Virus record (IMG/VR): IMGVR_UViG_3300048509_000003
Location: 1 to 30,794 of that record
DNA from: a virus
Length of the DNA stretch: 30,794 nt
Strand: one strand, 5' to 3'
The stretch's first letter is position 1; each line of letters starts with the position of its first letter. Positions 22,673-30,188 of this stretch are shown here, one piece after another. Both the position numbers and the translations under genes were made by a program. Under the pieces are notes generated by a model that was given only the letters and a program-made list of their open reading frames with translations, searched no databases and was not told where the DNA came from.

Positions 22673-24398
22673 ACCAGCTGTCTCCTATTTTATATTCGCC
22701 TGTTAAAGGACAACGCATATTGTAATGTTGTCCCGCTTTTTCTATTGCTTCTACACCTAACCTACCTACAAAGTCTGCTTGTTTTTCAAGCACTTGTATC
22801 TGCCACTCATCATGAATGTTAGCTACAAACTTTGCATCTAAGCCGTTAAGTCTTATATTATCTTCAAGTATAATCAATGCTTTCTTCATGGCTATTGCAC
22901 CACCACCTTGTAATAAAGTGTTTAATGCTGCATGTTTATGTCTTAAAAGAATCTTACGACCATCTAATCCTTTAAGATAACCTTTCTCTGCTGCTCGGTC
23001 AACTCGTTCTTTAAGAGTTCTAAGTGTTGGAAGACCACTAAGAAAGCGTTCTCGCAACCTCTTACCATCTGCTCTGTTTCCTTTAATGATGCTTCCAATT
23101 TTTTCATCTCCTGCTCCGTATATAAGGGCATAGATGAAAGTTTTTGCCTCATCTCTTGATTTAAGTCCAGCAAATTGTTGGTTAGCTGTGTGAATATCTC
23201 CGTTGATAATTTCATTTACATACTCCTCGTCAGCCATATAGTGTGCCAACAATCTAAGTTCTAATCCACTTGCATCTATACCTACAAGTTTGTACCCTTT
23301 AGGAACAATCCAACATGACCTACACTCTTTACCATAAGGACTGTAAACAGCAGGTACTTGAGCCATGTTGGGACTCCTGTGTGCCATACGACCAGTGATA
23401 GCACCAGTACAAATGACCGAACCATGTACTCTACCATCGTCCTCATATACTGCATCAATCCACGAATGAACTTGAGCTAAACGCTTTTGATACAGCAAGA
23501 AGTCTGCTATAAGTTGTGCTTCTTTTATGTGAGTAATCTTTTTGAGAGTAGTCTCATCGACTATGGCTTGACCTGTCGGTGTAAATTTCTGAGGTTTCCA
23601 TCCGAGTTCCTGTAGTCTTTGTCCTATTTGTTTTCTAGAACCAAGGTTAAACTCTTGGAGAGTCTTCCTCATGAAAGGTTTTCTTTCAAGCGTACCCTCT
23701 ATTATATCGGAGTACTCCTGTTCTGTCAAGCCCTGTTTGGAAAGTTTACCATCTTTTTTTAGTTTAGGTTTAACCATCTTGTCATCAACCCATATAGGCT
23801 TGAATGTTTCATGTACTTTATCTTCTGTTTCTTTGAGCTTACAACTTAACTCTGAAGCTAGGAACATTGCTTGTTCATCATTGAAAAGAAAACCATTTTG
23901 TTTTTGCTGTTCAAGTATGTGTGTAACTTTGTGTTCAAGTTTAATACACTCCTTTGAAAACCCTAAGGATTCTTTTCGTAAATGTCTGAGTAATTTTGTA
24001 TTGATTGCAACGTCTCTCTCGCAATAAGAAAGCATTTCTTTTGTAAAGCTAGACCACTCAGGAGAATCTTTCTTAGGCACTCCTAGTTTGTAACCCCACT
24101 TAGCTATGCTGTGTCCTCCTTCTCTTGTAGGATTCAACAGCCTAGATAAAACAAGTGTGTCTATAATTTTATCTGAGTTGTATAAGTCTACACCAGTAAG
24201 CTTTTTAATTACTGGTATGTCATAACCAAGTATGTTGTGACCTATAAGTGTGTCTGCTTGTTGTAAAAATTTAATGCCCTCGTTAAGGGTGTCTTCGTAG
24301 AAGTGATAAAACTTTTCGCTTATCACATCTTGTGCTACTAGACACCATATAACCGAAGGATTTAACCCGTCTGTTTCTATGTCAAATACTAACTGCAT
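22659..24398 (-). CDS. DNA polymerase, family A with 3'-5' exonuclease
   Basis: 579 residues with both domains. The proofreading site includes Asp6 and Glu8 (FDIETDG), Asn55 and Asp60 (GHNILGYD), and Tyr125 and Asp129 (YCERD). Polymerase motif A has Asp375 (GIDASGLELRLLAHY), motif B runs Arg415-Lys419-Tyr427 (RDEAKTFIYALIYG), and motif C is HDE at 529-531. The residue equivalent to E. coli Phe762 is Tyr423, as in T7. It replicates the phage genome with the upstream primase-helicase, 12 nt away. A consensus sigma70-like promoter lies inside the gene at 23701-23729. Confidence 0.96.
   Translation of the reverse strand: MQLVFDIETDGLNPSVIWCLVAQDVISEKFYHFYEDTLNEGIKFLQQADTLIGHNILGYDIPVIKKLTGVDLYNSDKIIDTLVLSRLLNPTREGGHSIAKWGYKLGVPKKDSPEWSSFTKEMLSYCERDVAINTKLLRHLRKESLGFSKECIKLEHKVTHILEQQKQNGFLFNDEQAMFLASELSCKLKETEDKVHETFKPIWVDDKMVKPKLKKDGKLSKQGLTEQEYSDIIEGTLERKPFMRKTLQEFNLGSRKQIGQRLQELGWKPQKFTPTGQAIVDETTLKKITHIKEAQLIADFLLYQKRLAQVHSWIDAVYEDDGRVHGSVICTGAITGRMAHRSPNMAQVPAVYSPYGKECRSCWIVPKGYKLVGIDASGLELRLLAHYMADEEYVNEIINGDIHTANQQFAGLKSRDEAKTFIYALIYGAGDEKIGSIIKGNRADGKRLRERFLSGLPTLRTLKERVDRAAEKGYLKGLDGRKILLRHKHAALNTLLQGGGAIAMKKALIILEDNIRLNGLDAKFVANIHDEWQIQVLEKQADFVGRLGVEAIEKAGQHYNMRCPLTGEYKIGDSWYETH
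23701..23729 (-). promoter_or_regulatory. Consensus sigma70-type promoter inside polA
   Basis: On the minus strand TTGACA (23724-23729), a 17-bp spacer and TATAAT (23701-23706): all twelve consensus bases with optimal spacing. It would start transcription near 23694 and could boost the downstream nuclease and nrd genes. It encodes ordinary polymerase residues (LTEQEYSDII), so chance remains possible. Confidence 0.5.
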
Positions 24399-24410
24399 AT
24401 ATATCTCCTA

Positions 24411-26078
24411 TTAAAATGGTATGATTTCTTCGTCTTTAGAATTAAGCATTTCTGAATCTTCGTACTCAGCTAACCTACCTGTTTCTTTATCGTACACTAG
24501 GGAACAAGCCATGCCTACATCTCCTGTATATCTTGATTTAAGTATACGAAGTTTAGTTGTTCTTGATTCTAAATCATCGTCTGACTGTTGGTTTCTTTCA
24601 AGTGCTATCACACAATCAGATAGCTGTGCAATACTATTTGAACCACGAAGATGAGATAAGCTTACACTAATACCATTCTCATGACCCTTGTTGCCCTCGA
24701 TTCTTCGTAAGTGAGAGACAAGAATAATACCTGCACCTGTTTCTTCAACCATGCTACGAAGTCTGTGCATGATACTATCGATAGCCTTACGTTCGTCTCC
24801 ATCCAACATAGAACTTACTAGCATATGTAAGTGGTCTACTACAACCCATTTACAATCACAGCCTACGATAAGGTATCTAAGCTTTGCAAAGATAGCATCA
24901 ATATCGTTAGCACCAAAGTGAGCATGGATAAACACCCTGTCATTACTGAATACTTTATCGAACATACTAGTAAGCTTAGCTTCTCCGTAATCATCACGAA
25001 CACTATCAATAAATAGTTTGTCACTAGCTTCGATAGAAAGTATACCATCTACTGTACGCTTCCAATCTTCTTCAAGTGCAATGATGCCCACGTTGTCATT
25101 CGTTTGATTGATAAGCCAATGCTCAATCTCTCTAGTAATACTAGACTTACCGAGACCAGTACCACCTGTAAGAGTTACAAGCTCACCTGCTCTGAGACCC
25201 AACAGTTTCTTGTTGAGACCATCCCAAGGATAAGGCACACTCTGTTTACGTTCTCTGTTTAAGAAATCATTTTGTTTCTCTGATACTCTGATGATACCAC
25301 TTGGTGTATAAACTTGTGCATCCCACCATGCTCTTGTAAAGTCTTGATGTTTACCCTTGTTGAGCATATCGTTAGGGTCTTTGTAGCCATTAGGAAGCGT
25401 AACTATCTTTGCTTTTCCGGGCTTGATAATACTTGCTACTTTCTGTGAAGCTTCCATACCTGCTTTGTCTTTGTCAAAACAGATGACAACATTGTCAAAG
25501 CTTTCGACATATTCAAGGCTTTCTTTGATGTCCTTGACAGCCGAAGCTGCACCACGTTTGATAGATACTACTGCCCATTTACTACCAAGTAATTCGTAGG
25601 TAGCCATAGCATCACATTCTCCCTCAACAATCGTAAGGTATTTACCACCTTCTTTGAAAAGGTTCTGACCAAACAATCCTGAGTCTTGGATAGTGCCATC
25701 AAACGAAAAGCGTTTGTCTCGTACATATCTAATCTTGGTAGCACATTGCTCATGATTGATATAGAAAGGATATAAGTGTTGAGCCAACTGACCACTTGCA
25801 TCATACACAACCTTAACACCATACTTTTCTGCAGTTTCTTTTGATATATTTCTGTCTGTAAGCTTTGCAAAGATACCACCATGTGCATTTACACTTGGCT
25901 TGGGTGTTGGTTGTTTGATATAGTTTGTCATTGGTGTTACGTTTCCCTCATAGTTTGTATAAAATTTGTCACAACTAAAACATTTTGCAGAGCCGTCAGC
26001 GTTGACAGATACTGCATCTTTGCTACCACATTCGTGACAAGGCACATGGTATTTAATAAATTTACTTTGTTCTTGCAT
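24411..26078 (-). CDS. DNA primase-helicase, T7 gp4-like
   Basis: 555 residues. A zinc ribbon (Cys14, 17, 33, 36) is followed by a TOPRIM primase core with Glu152 and Glu154 (VEGECDA) and the Asp202/Asp204 pair (CFDKDKAG), then a RecA-type DnaB-family helicase with Walker A GGTGLGKS (305-312), Walker B WVVVDHLHML (Asp415) and the SVSLSHLRGSNSI hexamer-helicase motif. It unwinds DNA and primes the lagging strand for the polymerase encoded next. The start has a GAGGG site. A strong terminator lies 20 nt upstream, so this gene depends on read-through or another start. Confidence 0.95.
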   Translation of the reverse strand: MQEQSKFIKYHVPCHECGSKDAVSVNADGSAKCFSCDKFYTNYEGNVTPMTNYIKQPTPKPSVNAHGGIFAKLTDRNISKETAEKYGVKVVYDASGQLAQHLYPFYINHEQCATKIRYVRDKRFSFDGTIQDSGLFGQNLFKEGGKYLTIVEGECDAMATYELLGSKWAVVSIKRGAASAVKDIKESLEYVESFDNVVICFDKDKAGMEASQKVASIIKPGKAKIVTLPNGYKDPNDMLNKGKHQDFTRAWWDAQVYTPSGIIRVSEKQNDFLNRERKQSVPYPWDGLNKKLLGLRAGELVTLTGGTGLGKSSITREIEHWLINQTNDNVGIIALEEDWKRTVDGILSIEASDKLFIDSVRDDYGEAKLTSMFDKVFSNDRVFIHAHFGANDIDAIFAKLRYLIVGCDCKWVVVDHLHMLVSSMLDGDERKAIDSIMHRLRSMVEETGAGIILVSHLRRIEGNKGHENGISVSLSHLRGSNSIAQLSDCVIALERNQQSDDDLESRTTKLRILKSRYTGDVGMACSLVYDKETGRLAEYEDSEMLNSKDEEIIPF

Positions 26079-26097
26079 ATTATTCCCTCGTTGTTAA

Positions 26098-26129
26098 ATA
26101 AAAAAGCCACCCTGTTTTACGAGAGTGGC
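26098..26129 (-). terminator. Rho-independent terminator after the SSB operon
   Basis: Read on the minus strand: GCCACTCT, an 8-nt loop and AGGGTGGC (8-bp stem with one G-U), then TTTTTTAT. It sits between the stop of the 84-aa acidic protein and the primase-helicase start. Confidence 0.85.
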
Positions 26130-26154
26130 TTCGGTTGGAGATATGAAAAGTTAA

Positions 26155-26409
26155 TTAGTCTTCTTCGCTAGAAGTTTCCTCATCAACTATTTCTTCTTCA
26201 GACTCTACCACTGCTTCAGGAGTATCTTTCAAGAGGGATTCAAGATTATTCCTATGTCCTGCACTTGCAAAGTTTAAAGCTTCTAAAAGAACTTCCAATG
26301 TGCCTACCTTATTGATGGTAACACGAGCATTGTTTTGTAGTTCTTCGTTTTCTATTTTGTTCACATCATAAGATGTGACACCTTCATCATTCTTAATACT
26401 AATAATCAT
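26155..26409 (-). CDS. Small acidic-tailed protein next to SSB
   Basis: 84 residues from the ATG at 26409, chosen because GGAGG sits ~10 nt upstream and it is 1 nt from the SSB stop. The N-terminal part looks folded (MIISIKNDEGVTSYDV), and the last ~20 residues are nearly all Glu and Asp. Acidic tails are common in DNA-mimic or SSB-partner proteins; the function here is unknown. It is the last gene before the terminator. Confidence 0.65.
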   Translation of the reverse strand: MIISIKNDEGVTSYDVNKIENEELQNNARVTINKVGTLEVLLEALNFASAGHRNNLESLLKDTPEAVVESEEEIVDEETSSEED

Positions 26410-26410
26410 A

Positions 26411-26863
26411 CTAAAATTCCTCCCCGTCTCCAAACGGATTTAATTCAGCACCATCTTGAGTCTTTAGTGCTACTAAGTCAATCACCTGCATAGCTTGGAA
26501 ATCCAAACCTTTGAACTGACCATATTTATTATCGGTCTCCCACTCATTGTATTGTACCTTAACACTAGAACCATTACCTACTACGTCATCCATAGTGTTC
26601 TTGTCCTTGTCGAAAAGTTTAGGTGCATTTCTTACCATGCCATTCGGGCCGTTTACTTTTCTCTTTATTGTTAAGGCTCTACCAACAGGTGTTTGCCCAC
26701 CATTCTCATCCTTGATGGATAAGTCTTTTACTTTAAAGCCACGAGCTTCAAAGCTATTTGCAACCTCATTATCTACAACTAAGTCAACTGTATACACAGG
26801 CTCAAATGTAGTGTTTGGGGTTGTTACTGAAGCCCAGTAGGCTTTTCCTTCTAATACTGCCAT
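26411..26863 (-). CDS. Single-stranded DNA-binding protein, T7 gp2.5-like
   Basis: 150 residues. A beta-rich OB-type body (KAYWASVTTPN, TVDLVVDNEVANSFEARGF, VKVQYNEWETD) ends in a short acidic tail with an aromatic last residue (NPFGDGEEF). T7 gp2.5 likewise ends in an acidic tail with Phe, used to contact polymerase and helicase. It would coat single strands during replication. It has a strong AAAGGAGG site, and a consensus promoter lies about 40 nt upstream. Confidence 0.8.
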   Translation of the reverse strand: MAVLEGKAYWASVTTPNTTFEPVYTVDLVVDNEVANSFEARGFKVKDLSIKDENGGQTPVGRALTIKRKVNGPNGMVRNAPKLFDKDKNTMDDVVGNGSSVKVQYNEWETDNKYGQFKGLDFQAMQVIDLVALKTQDGAELNPFGDGEEF

Positions 26864-26887
26864 ATAATTCCTCCTTTGGATTGGCGT

Positions 26888-27106
26888 TTAATTGGGTACA
26901 TTATACCCTATGTTGTTATGAATGTCAAGCATTATATCACTCATTGAGTAAAGGCTTTCGTCACATAGTCTTACAAGGTAGTCTTCATCAGTCCACCTTA
27001 CTTCGTAAGCTACTTTGTGTTCGTAAAGTTCTTGATTATGCTTTCGTATCCAATTTTCAAACTCTCGATATTCATCTTTGTTTAATTTTTTAAATTTTAA
27101 TTCCAT
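26888..27106 (-). CDS. Hypothetical small acidic protein
   Basis: 72 residues, starting 1 nt after the stop of a 27-aa membrane peptide. Charged, with WIRKHNQELYEHKVAYEVRW in the middle. No family recognised. The end of the gene holds the promoter for the SSB gene. Confidence 0.6.
   Translation of the reverse strand: MELKFKKLNKDEYREFENWIRKHNQELYEHKVAYEVRWTDEDYLVRLCDESLYSMSDIMLDIHNNIGYNVPN
26900..26928 (-). promoter_or_regulatory. Consensus sigma70-type promoter for the SSB gene
   Basis: On the minus strand TTGACA (26923-26928), a 17-bp spacer and TATAAT (26900-26905), a full consensus match. The -10 is embedded in an inverted repeat GGGTA-N5-TACCC (26894-26908), which could act as an operator. 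The start point would be about 30 nt before the SSB ATG at 26863. Confidence 0.75.
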
Positions 27107-27107
27107 A

Positions 27108-27191
27108 TTATTTCCAATGTTTTACAACACCAACAGTTAAAACTATTAATGTTATACTGTTTATTAAAACTAATGCTGTTCCTACGTCCAT
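27108..27191 (-). CDS. 27-aa single-pass membrane peptide
   Basis: A very short gene, supported by GGAG 8 nt before its ATG, by overlap with the preceding gene's end, and by its stop lying 1 nt from the next start. The peptide begins MDVGTALVLINSITLI and ends VVKHWK; almost all of it is one hydrophobic helix with a basic C-terminus. Function unknown; possibly a small inner-membrane modulator of the host. Confidence 0.6.
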   Translation of the reverse strand: MDVGTALVLINSITLIVLTVGVVKHWK

Positions 27192-27529
27192 GATACAAAC
27201 TCCATATAAGGTTCTTCTATGTGTCCTTCAGGTAAGAATTGTACCATATCTTGAACCATTTGTAAATCTAAATTTGTACTTGTTGTTTCTCCTTCATCAT
27301 CATGGGATAACAACAAGCCTTTACCTCCGTAGTTTCTACCATTAATACTAAAGTATCTTTGATTGTTTATCAAGAGTCCTTCATCATCAACATACATATC
27401 TTGAGTATCATATATATTTACGACATCAAAAGTTCTACAGTCTACAATGTCATAGATTTCTCTGAAGTCTCCTGTGTATACTACTTCTTTTATTGTTTCA
27501 TCATGTGGGTTAATTAATATTCCTTTCAT
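27182..27529 (-). CDS. Hypothetical early protein
   Basis: 115 residues with a strong GGAGG ribosome site, which overlaps the stop of the upstream 26-aa peptide gene. Acidic and beta-rich (MKGILINPHDETIKEVVYTG), ending MEFVSWT. Its general look matches small phage proteins that respond to nothing I can name; no motif seen. It overlaps the 27-aa membrane peptide gene by 10 nt. Confidence 0.6.
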   Translation of the reverse strand: MKGILINPHDETIKEVVYTGDFREIYDIVDCRTFDVVNIYDTQDMYVDDEGLLINNQRYFSINGRNYGGKGLLLSHDDEGETTSTNLDLQMVQDMVQFLPEGHIEEPYMEFVSWT

Positions 27530-27531
27530 AG

Positions 27532-27612
27532 TTATCCTCCTAGGCTTGTTATTAATAATGCTGATACTAGTATTGCTAGTATAGCAAAGTTTACTAAATC
27601 ATCGTGGCTCAT
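27532..27612 (-). CDS. 26-aa single-pass membrane peptide
   Basis: ATG at 27612 preceded by GGAG; the product starts MSHDDLVNFAILAILV and ends ITSLGG. One hydrophobic helix covers residues ~8-23. Its last codons (CTAGGAGGATAA) provide the ribosome site of the next gene, so the two are probably coupled. Similar in style to the 27-aa peptide at 27108-27191, but not an obvious copy. Confidence 0.6.
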   Translation of the reverse strand: MSHDDLVNFAILAILVSALLITSLGG

Positions 27613-27620
27613 ATTTCTCC

Positions 27621-27809
27621 TTATGTAAATTGTTTATAAAAGATACTCTCAGCTATGAACTCTAGTATCTGCTCTCTATCATCATCAGCATGTAGGTTGT
27701 ATAGATGGGCTATGTTATCTATTTCATCTACAAGCAAACCTTTTTCATCATCAGCTAATACATCTTCGTATATCATCTCTAATGTTTCGTTGTCATTTAT
27801 GTTACTCAT
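27621..27809 (-). CDS. Hypothetical small acidic protein
   Basis: 62 residues from the ATG at 27809, chosen over 27830 because GGAG precedes it and the start overlaps the previous stop (TAATG). Strongly acidic (MIYEDVLADDEKGLLVDEID). No family recognised. Confidence 0.58.
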   Translation of the reverse strand: MSNINDNETLEMIYEDVLADDEKGLLVDEIDNIAHLYNLHADDDREQILEFIAESIFYKQFT

Positions 27810-28015
27810 TATCTTTCTCCTACTATCCAACAGTCTCTATGATAAGTTTTTAAATACTTACCCTCATCTTGTCCAACGTTATCAAAGGATTCACTAACCC
27901 CACAATAAGTATCAACAAGTTCTTGAGCTAACTTCCTAGCATCTTCAACATTAGGTGCTGTTACCTCTACTGAAAAGCCTTCCTCATAATGTACTGCTAC
28001 GTTATATTTATTCAT
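27809..28015 (-). CDS. Hypothetical small protein
   Basis: 68 residues from the ATG at 28015, which overlaps the upstream stop (ATGA) and has a GGAGG-type site about 11 nt before it. The sequence NKYNVAVHYEEGFSVEVTA followed by VEDARKLAQELVDTY resembles a small beta-alpha fold. Function unknown. Confidence 0.58.
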   Translation of the reverse strand: MNKYNVAVHYEEGFSVEVTAPNVEDARKLAQELVDTYCGVSESFDNVGQDEGKYLKTYHRDCWIVGER

Positions 28016-28281
28016 CCGTTCAATCCCTCCACTTGATTCCAATCCTTATCAAGGATAAGAACTTCTTTAAAGTTATGTTTATAATCTATTTCTAAGCTGT
28101 CCCAATTTTCATATACCTTTTCAGTTCCATCTTTAAAATATATATGTAAGTCTGCCCTTTGCAAGTCCCAATCTTTTATATTGTCCCAATCAATACCTAG
28201 TTCATCTAAATCCCAAGTAAGATATGCACTATATCTAGCTGATATAATCTTAGGTTTAGTTCCTTCTAGCCAATCACTCAT
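28012..28281 (-). CDS. Hypothetical small acidic protein
   Basis: 89 residues from the second of two adjacent ATGs; GGAGG is 6 nt before it and only 3 nt before the first (28284). Trp- and Asp-rich (WDLDELGIDWDNIKDWDLQ). No family recognised. It overlaps the 57-aa gene before it by 8 nt. Confidence 0.6.
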   Translation of the reverse strand: MSDWLEGTKPKIISARYSAYLTWDLDELGIDWDNIKDWDLQRADLHIYFKDGTEKVYENWDSLEIDYKHNFKEVLILDKDWNQVEGLNG

Positions 28282-28447
28282 CATCTACCTCCTCAAATTC
28301 TATATTAGTTATTTCATCATCTATTAGTTCTATGTTGTGGTCTTCTTTAAAAGATTCTTTAACGCATTCTTTATATTCTTCTTCTGTTTCACATTCTCTG
28401 CCTGTATCAATTACAGTATATGTTATTGTACTAATCCATGTTTTCAT
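28274..28447 (-). CDS. Hypothetical 57-aa acidic protein
   Basis: ATG at 28447 with AGGAG 6 nt upstream, 8 nt after the GP88 stop; it fills what would otherwise be a gap. It starts MKTWISTITYTVIDTGRE and ends in a very acidic tail (ELIDDEITNIEFEEVDDE). Two Cys are present (19 and 28). Function unknown; small acidic early phage proteins are sometimes inhibitors of host enzymes, but nothing here shows that. Confidence 0.6.
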   Translation of the reverse strand: MKTWISTITYTVIDTGRECETEEEYKECVKESFKEDHNIELIDDEITNIEFEEVDDE

Positions 28448-28455
28448 ATTATCTC

Positions 28456-29166
28456 CTATGCTGTTTGTATTACAAAGCCACTCGTATCTTTCTTGGCTTT
28501 ACCCTTTGCTTTTAGACCAACAATTACATTGCTCTTATCTAAAAATCTTAAGTCTGTTTCATCACCGTTGACTACCTCTCTACCCTTGAAATGTATAGGC
28601 ATCTCACCATTGAATACAACTGCTATGTTGTAAGCAATCTTGTCGAACAGATTGGCGTACTTCATATTAGCTTCTGAGTAACTCCATGTCAAGTGATAGT
28701 TTTTATGTTGCTTTACTTTTCTTGTAGGTATTTTGGTGTAGTCATAGAACTGAACAGTCGGAAAGATATCAAAGATATTTTGTCCATCTATCTTGATTGT
28801 CTCCCATTGTATGTCACTAGTACCATTCAGTCTTATGCAAGGAAGCTTATCTTTCTTTTCACAGTATCTTACAAACTTCATGATGTCTGTAATCAGGTAA
28901 GTCATGAAGGTATTTCTATCCTCCAAATACAAATTAGTCTTACGCTTTCTAGCTTCTTGTATGACATTAGTGGTTTCACCCTTCTTTATAATGCCACCTC
29001 TACCTGCTGTATTTAGACAGGCTTCCTTGCACCCAGCAATGTCTTGATAAGGACATATCTTAGTGTTGATTGGACTCAAATGCATGATAGCAGTTAAGTA
29101 ATTACTTAGCTTATCACCCTTCATAACTTTAGGGTTTCCGCTAACTGTTAATAGTTTATAGCTCAT
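28456..29166 (-). CDS. GP88-family phage protein
   Basis: 236 residues matching the 'gene product 88' family known from mycobacteriophages and many other phages. The family marker is a Cys cluster with the motif CPYQDIAGCKEACLNTAGRG (Cys38, 46, 50). Later segments VRYCEKKDKLPCIRLNGTSD, VQFYDYTKIPTRK and NYHLTWSYSE have a barrel-like strand pattern. The Cys cluster may bind metal, but the activity is unknown. It is preceded by a structured leader of about 275 nt, which is unusual in this tightly packed region. Confidence 0.8.
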   Translation of the reverse strand: MSYKLLTVSGNPKVMKGDKLSNYLTAIMHLSPINTKICPYQDIAGCKEACLNTAGRGGIIKKGETTNVIQEARKRKTNLYLEDRNTFMTYLITDIMKFVRYCEKKDKLPCIRLNGTSDIQWETIKIDGQNIFDIFPTVQFYDYTKIPTRKVKQHKNYHLTWSYSEANMKYANLFDKIAYNIAVVFNGEMPIHFKGREVVNGDETDLRFLDKSNVIVGLKAKGKAKKDTSGFVIQTA

Positions 29167-29441
29167 ATTTTATCTCCATTAAGTTAAAATTAAAAGGTAG
29201 TTTTTCAGTCCCGAAGATTACTACCAACTCCTCCAACAGCAACTTGAACTATAGGTTTTTATAGTGCCTGTCAACACTCGCAAATTGTGGCTTTGTTGTT
29301 TATAGTCTGTACAAACCTCCACGCAAACGTGGGAAAATCAGACTTTTAGTGTGTTGGAAAACGGTTTCTAGCACTTACTCCAACTCTCAACCTATGACCA
29401 CGTTTAAGGATTTTACGATAGGCTCGTTTAACACTAAACTT
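29167..29441 (-). promoter_or_regulatory. Structured gene-free leader upstream of the GP88 gene (candidate cis RNA)
   Basis: 275 nt without a plausible gene. Several hairpins can be read: CCTAT/ATAGG (29391-29422), GTTGGA/TCCAAC (29353-29384), an AGTCTG/CAGACT stem (29304-29344) enclosing a perfect CCACG-loop-CGTGG (29319-29332), and GGTAGT/ACTACC (29196-29225) followed on the minus strand by TTTTAATTTTAA. A weak promoter-like TTGACA-N15-TATAGT also lies here. The end before the start codon (ATGGAGATAAAA) is shared with the leader at 30189-30416. It could be a riboregulator, attenuator or small RNA. Confidence 0.4.
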
Positions 29442-29846
29442 TTATGCAAACAATCTTCTGAATGACATAACTAACCTAACAAAGAAGCTGTTAGTTGTGT
29501 AATATTCATAGTCGTTTATAACCTCTAAAGTATCTTGAACATCAATGTTTGAAGCTACTTCAAGGATTTGCATACCTTTGTTGTCTTTACCAAGAGGTGT
29601 TCGCCTTACAAAATGTAAAGGTCTACTTGGCTTAGACTTTTGATTATACACTGATACTTTACCTGAATGATAACCCTCAAAAGTATCTCCTGTAGTAGTC
29701 TCATATCTTTCTTTGTTAGCTCTAACTCTAACAATATTAACTCCTAAAGAGTTTGCTTGATTCCAAAGTGTTTGAATACTTTGTGGTGCTTTATCAATTG
29801 ATACAACAGTTTTTGTATCTCTTTTTCCATATACTATTTTACTCAT
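29442..29846 (-). CDS. Hypothetical early protein
   Basis: 134 residues, basic at both ends. The middle has a DTFEGYHSGKVSVYNQKSK stretch and a PLHFVRRTPLG segment; the C-terminus (FFVRLVMSFRRLFA) would form a basic amphipathic helix. No family recognised. It starts 12 nt after the coiled-coil gene before it. Confidence 0.6.
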   Translation of the reverse strand: MSKIVYGKRDTKTVVSIDKAPQSIQTLWNQANSLGVNIVRVRANKERYETTTGDTFEGYHSGKVSVYNQKSKPSRPLHFVRRTPLGKDNKGMQILEVASNIDVQDTLEVINDYEYYTTNSFFVRLVMSFRRLFA

Positions 29847-29858
29847 TATACTATCTCC

Positions 29859-30188
29859 TTATGATAATGGTGGGTTTAATTTAACAGAGACTGTATAGCC
29901 TTCTGTCATGCTTTCAAAGTCTGCTAATACTTCATTTATATCTTCTTTTAATTCAGTCATTTCATATTTTAAATTTTCTTTTATTTCTTTAATATTAATT
30001 GGTTCTTCAACTATTTCATTTACAGTGCCTTCTAATTCACACATTGTATATTCAAAATTTTCTTGCTCATATTTCAGGTCATCATATTGAGATTCTAAAT
30101 CTCTAATGCGATTCAAAGCGTGTTCAAGTTCTGTAAAAGCACTATTGCTATCAATAATACCAAGCCATTTTTGTATAAATAATTTCAT
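29859..30188 (-). CDS. Hypothetical coiled-coil protein
   Basis: 109 residues. After a short hydrophobic N-terminus (MKLFIQKWLGI) most of the protein is an acidic helical coil (ALNRIRDLESQYDDLKYEQE), ending VSVKLNPPLS. No family recognised. It is preceded by a structured leader with the same ribosome-site region as that of the GP88 gene. Confidence 0.6.
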   Translation of the reverse strand: MKLFIQKWLGIIDSNSAFTELEHALNRIRDLESQYDDLKYEQENFEYTMCELEGTVNEIVEEPINIKEIKENLKYEMTELKEDINEVLADFESMTEGYTVSVKLNPPLS

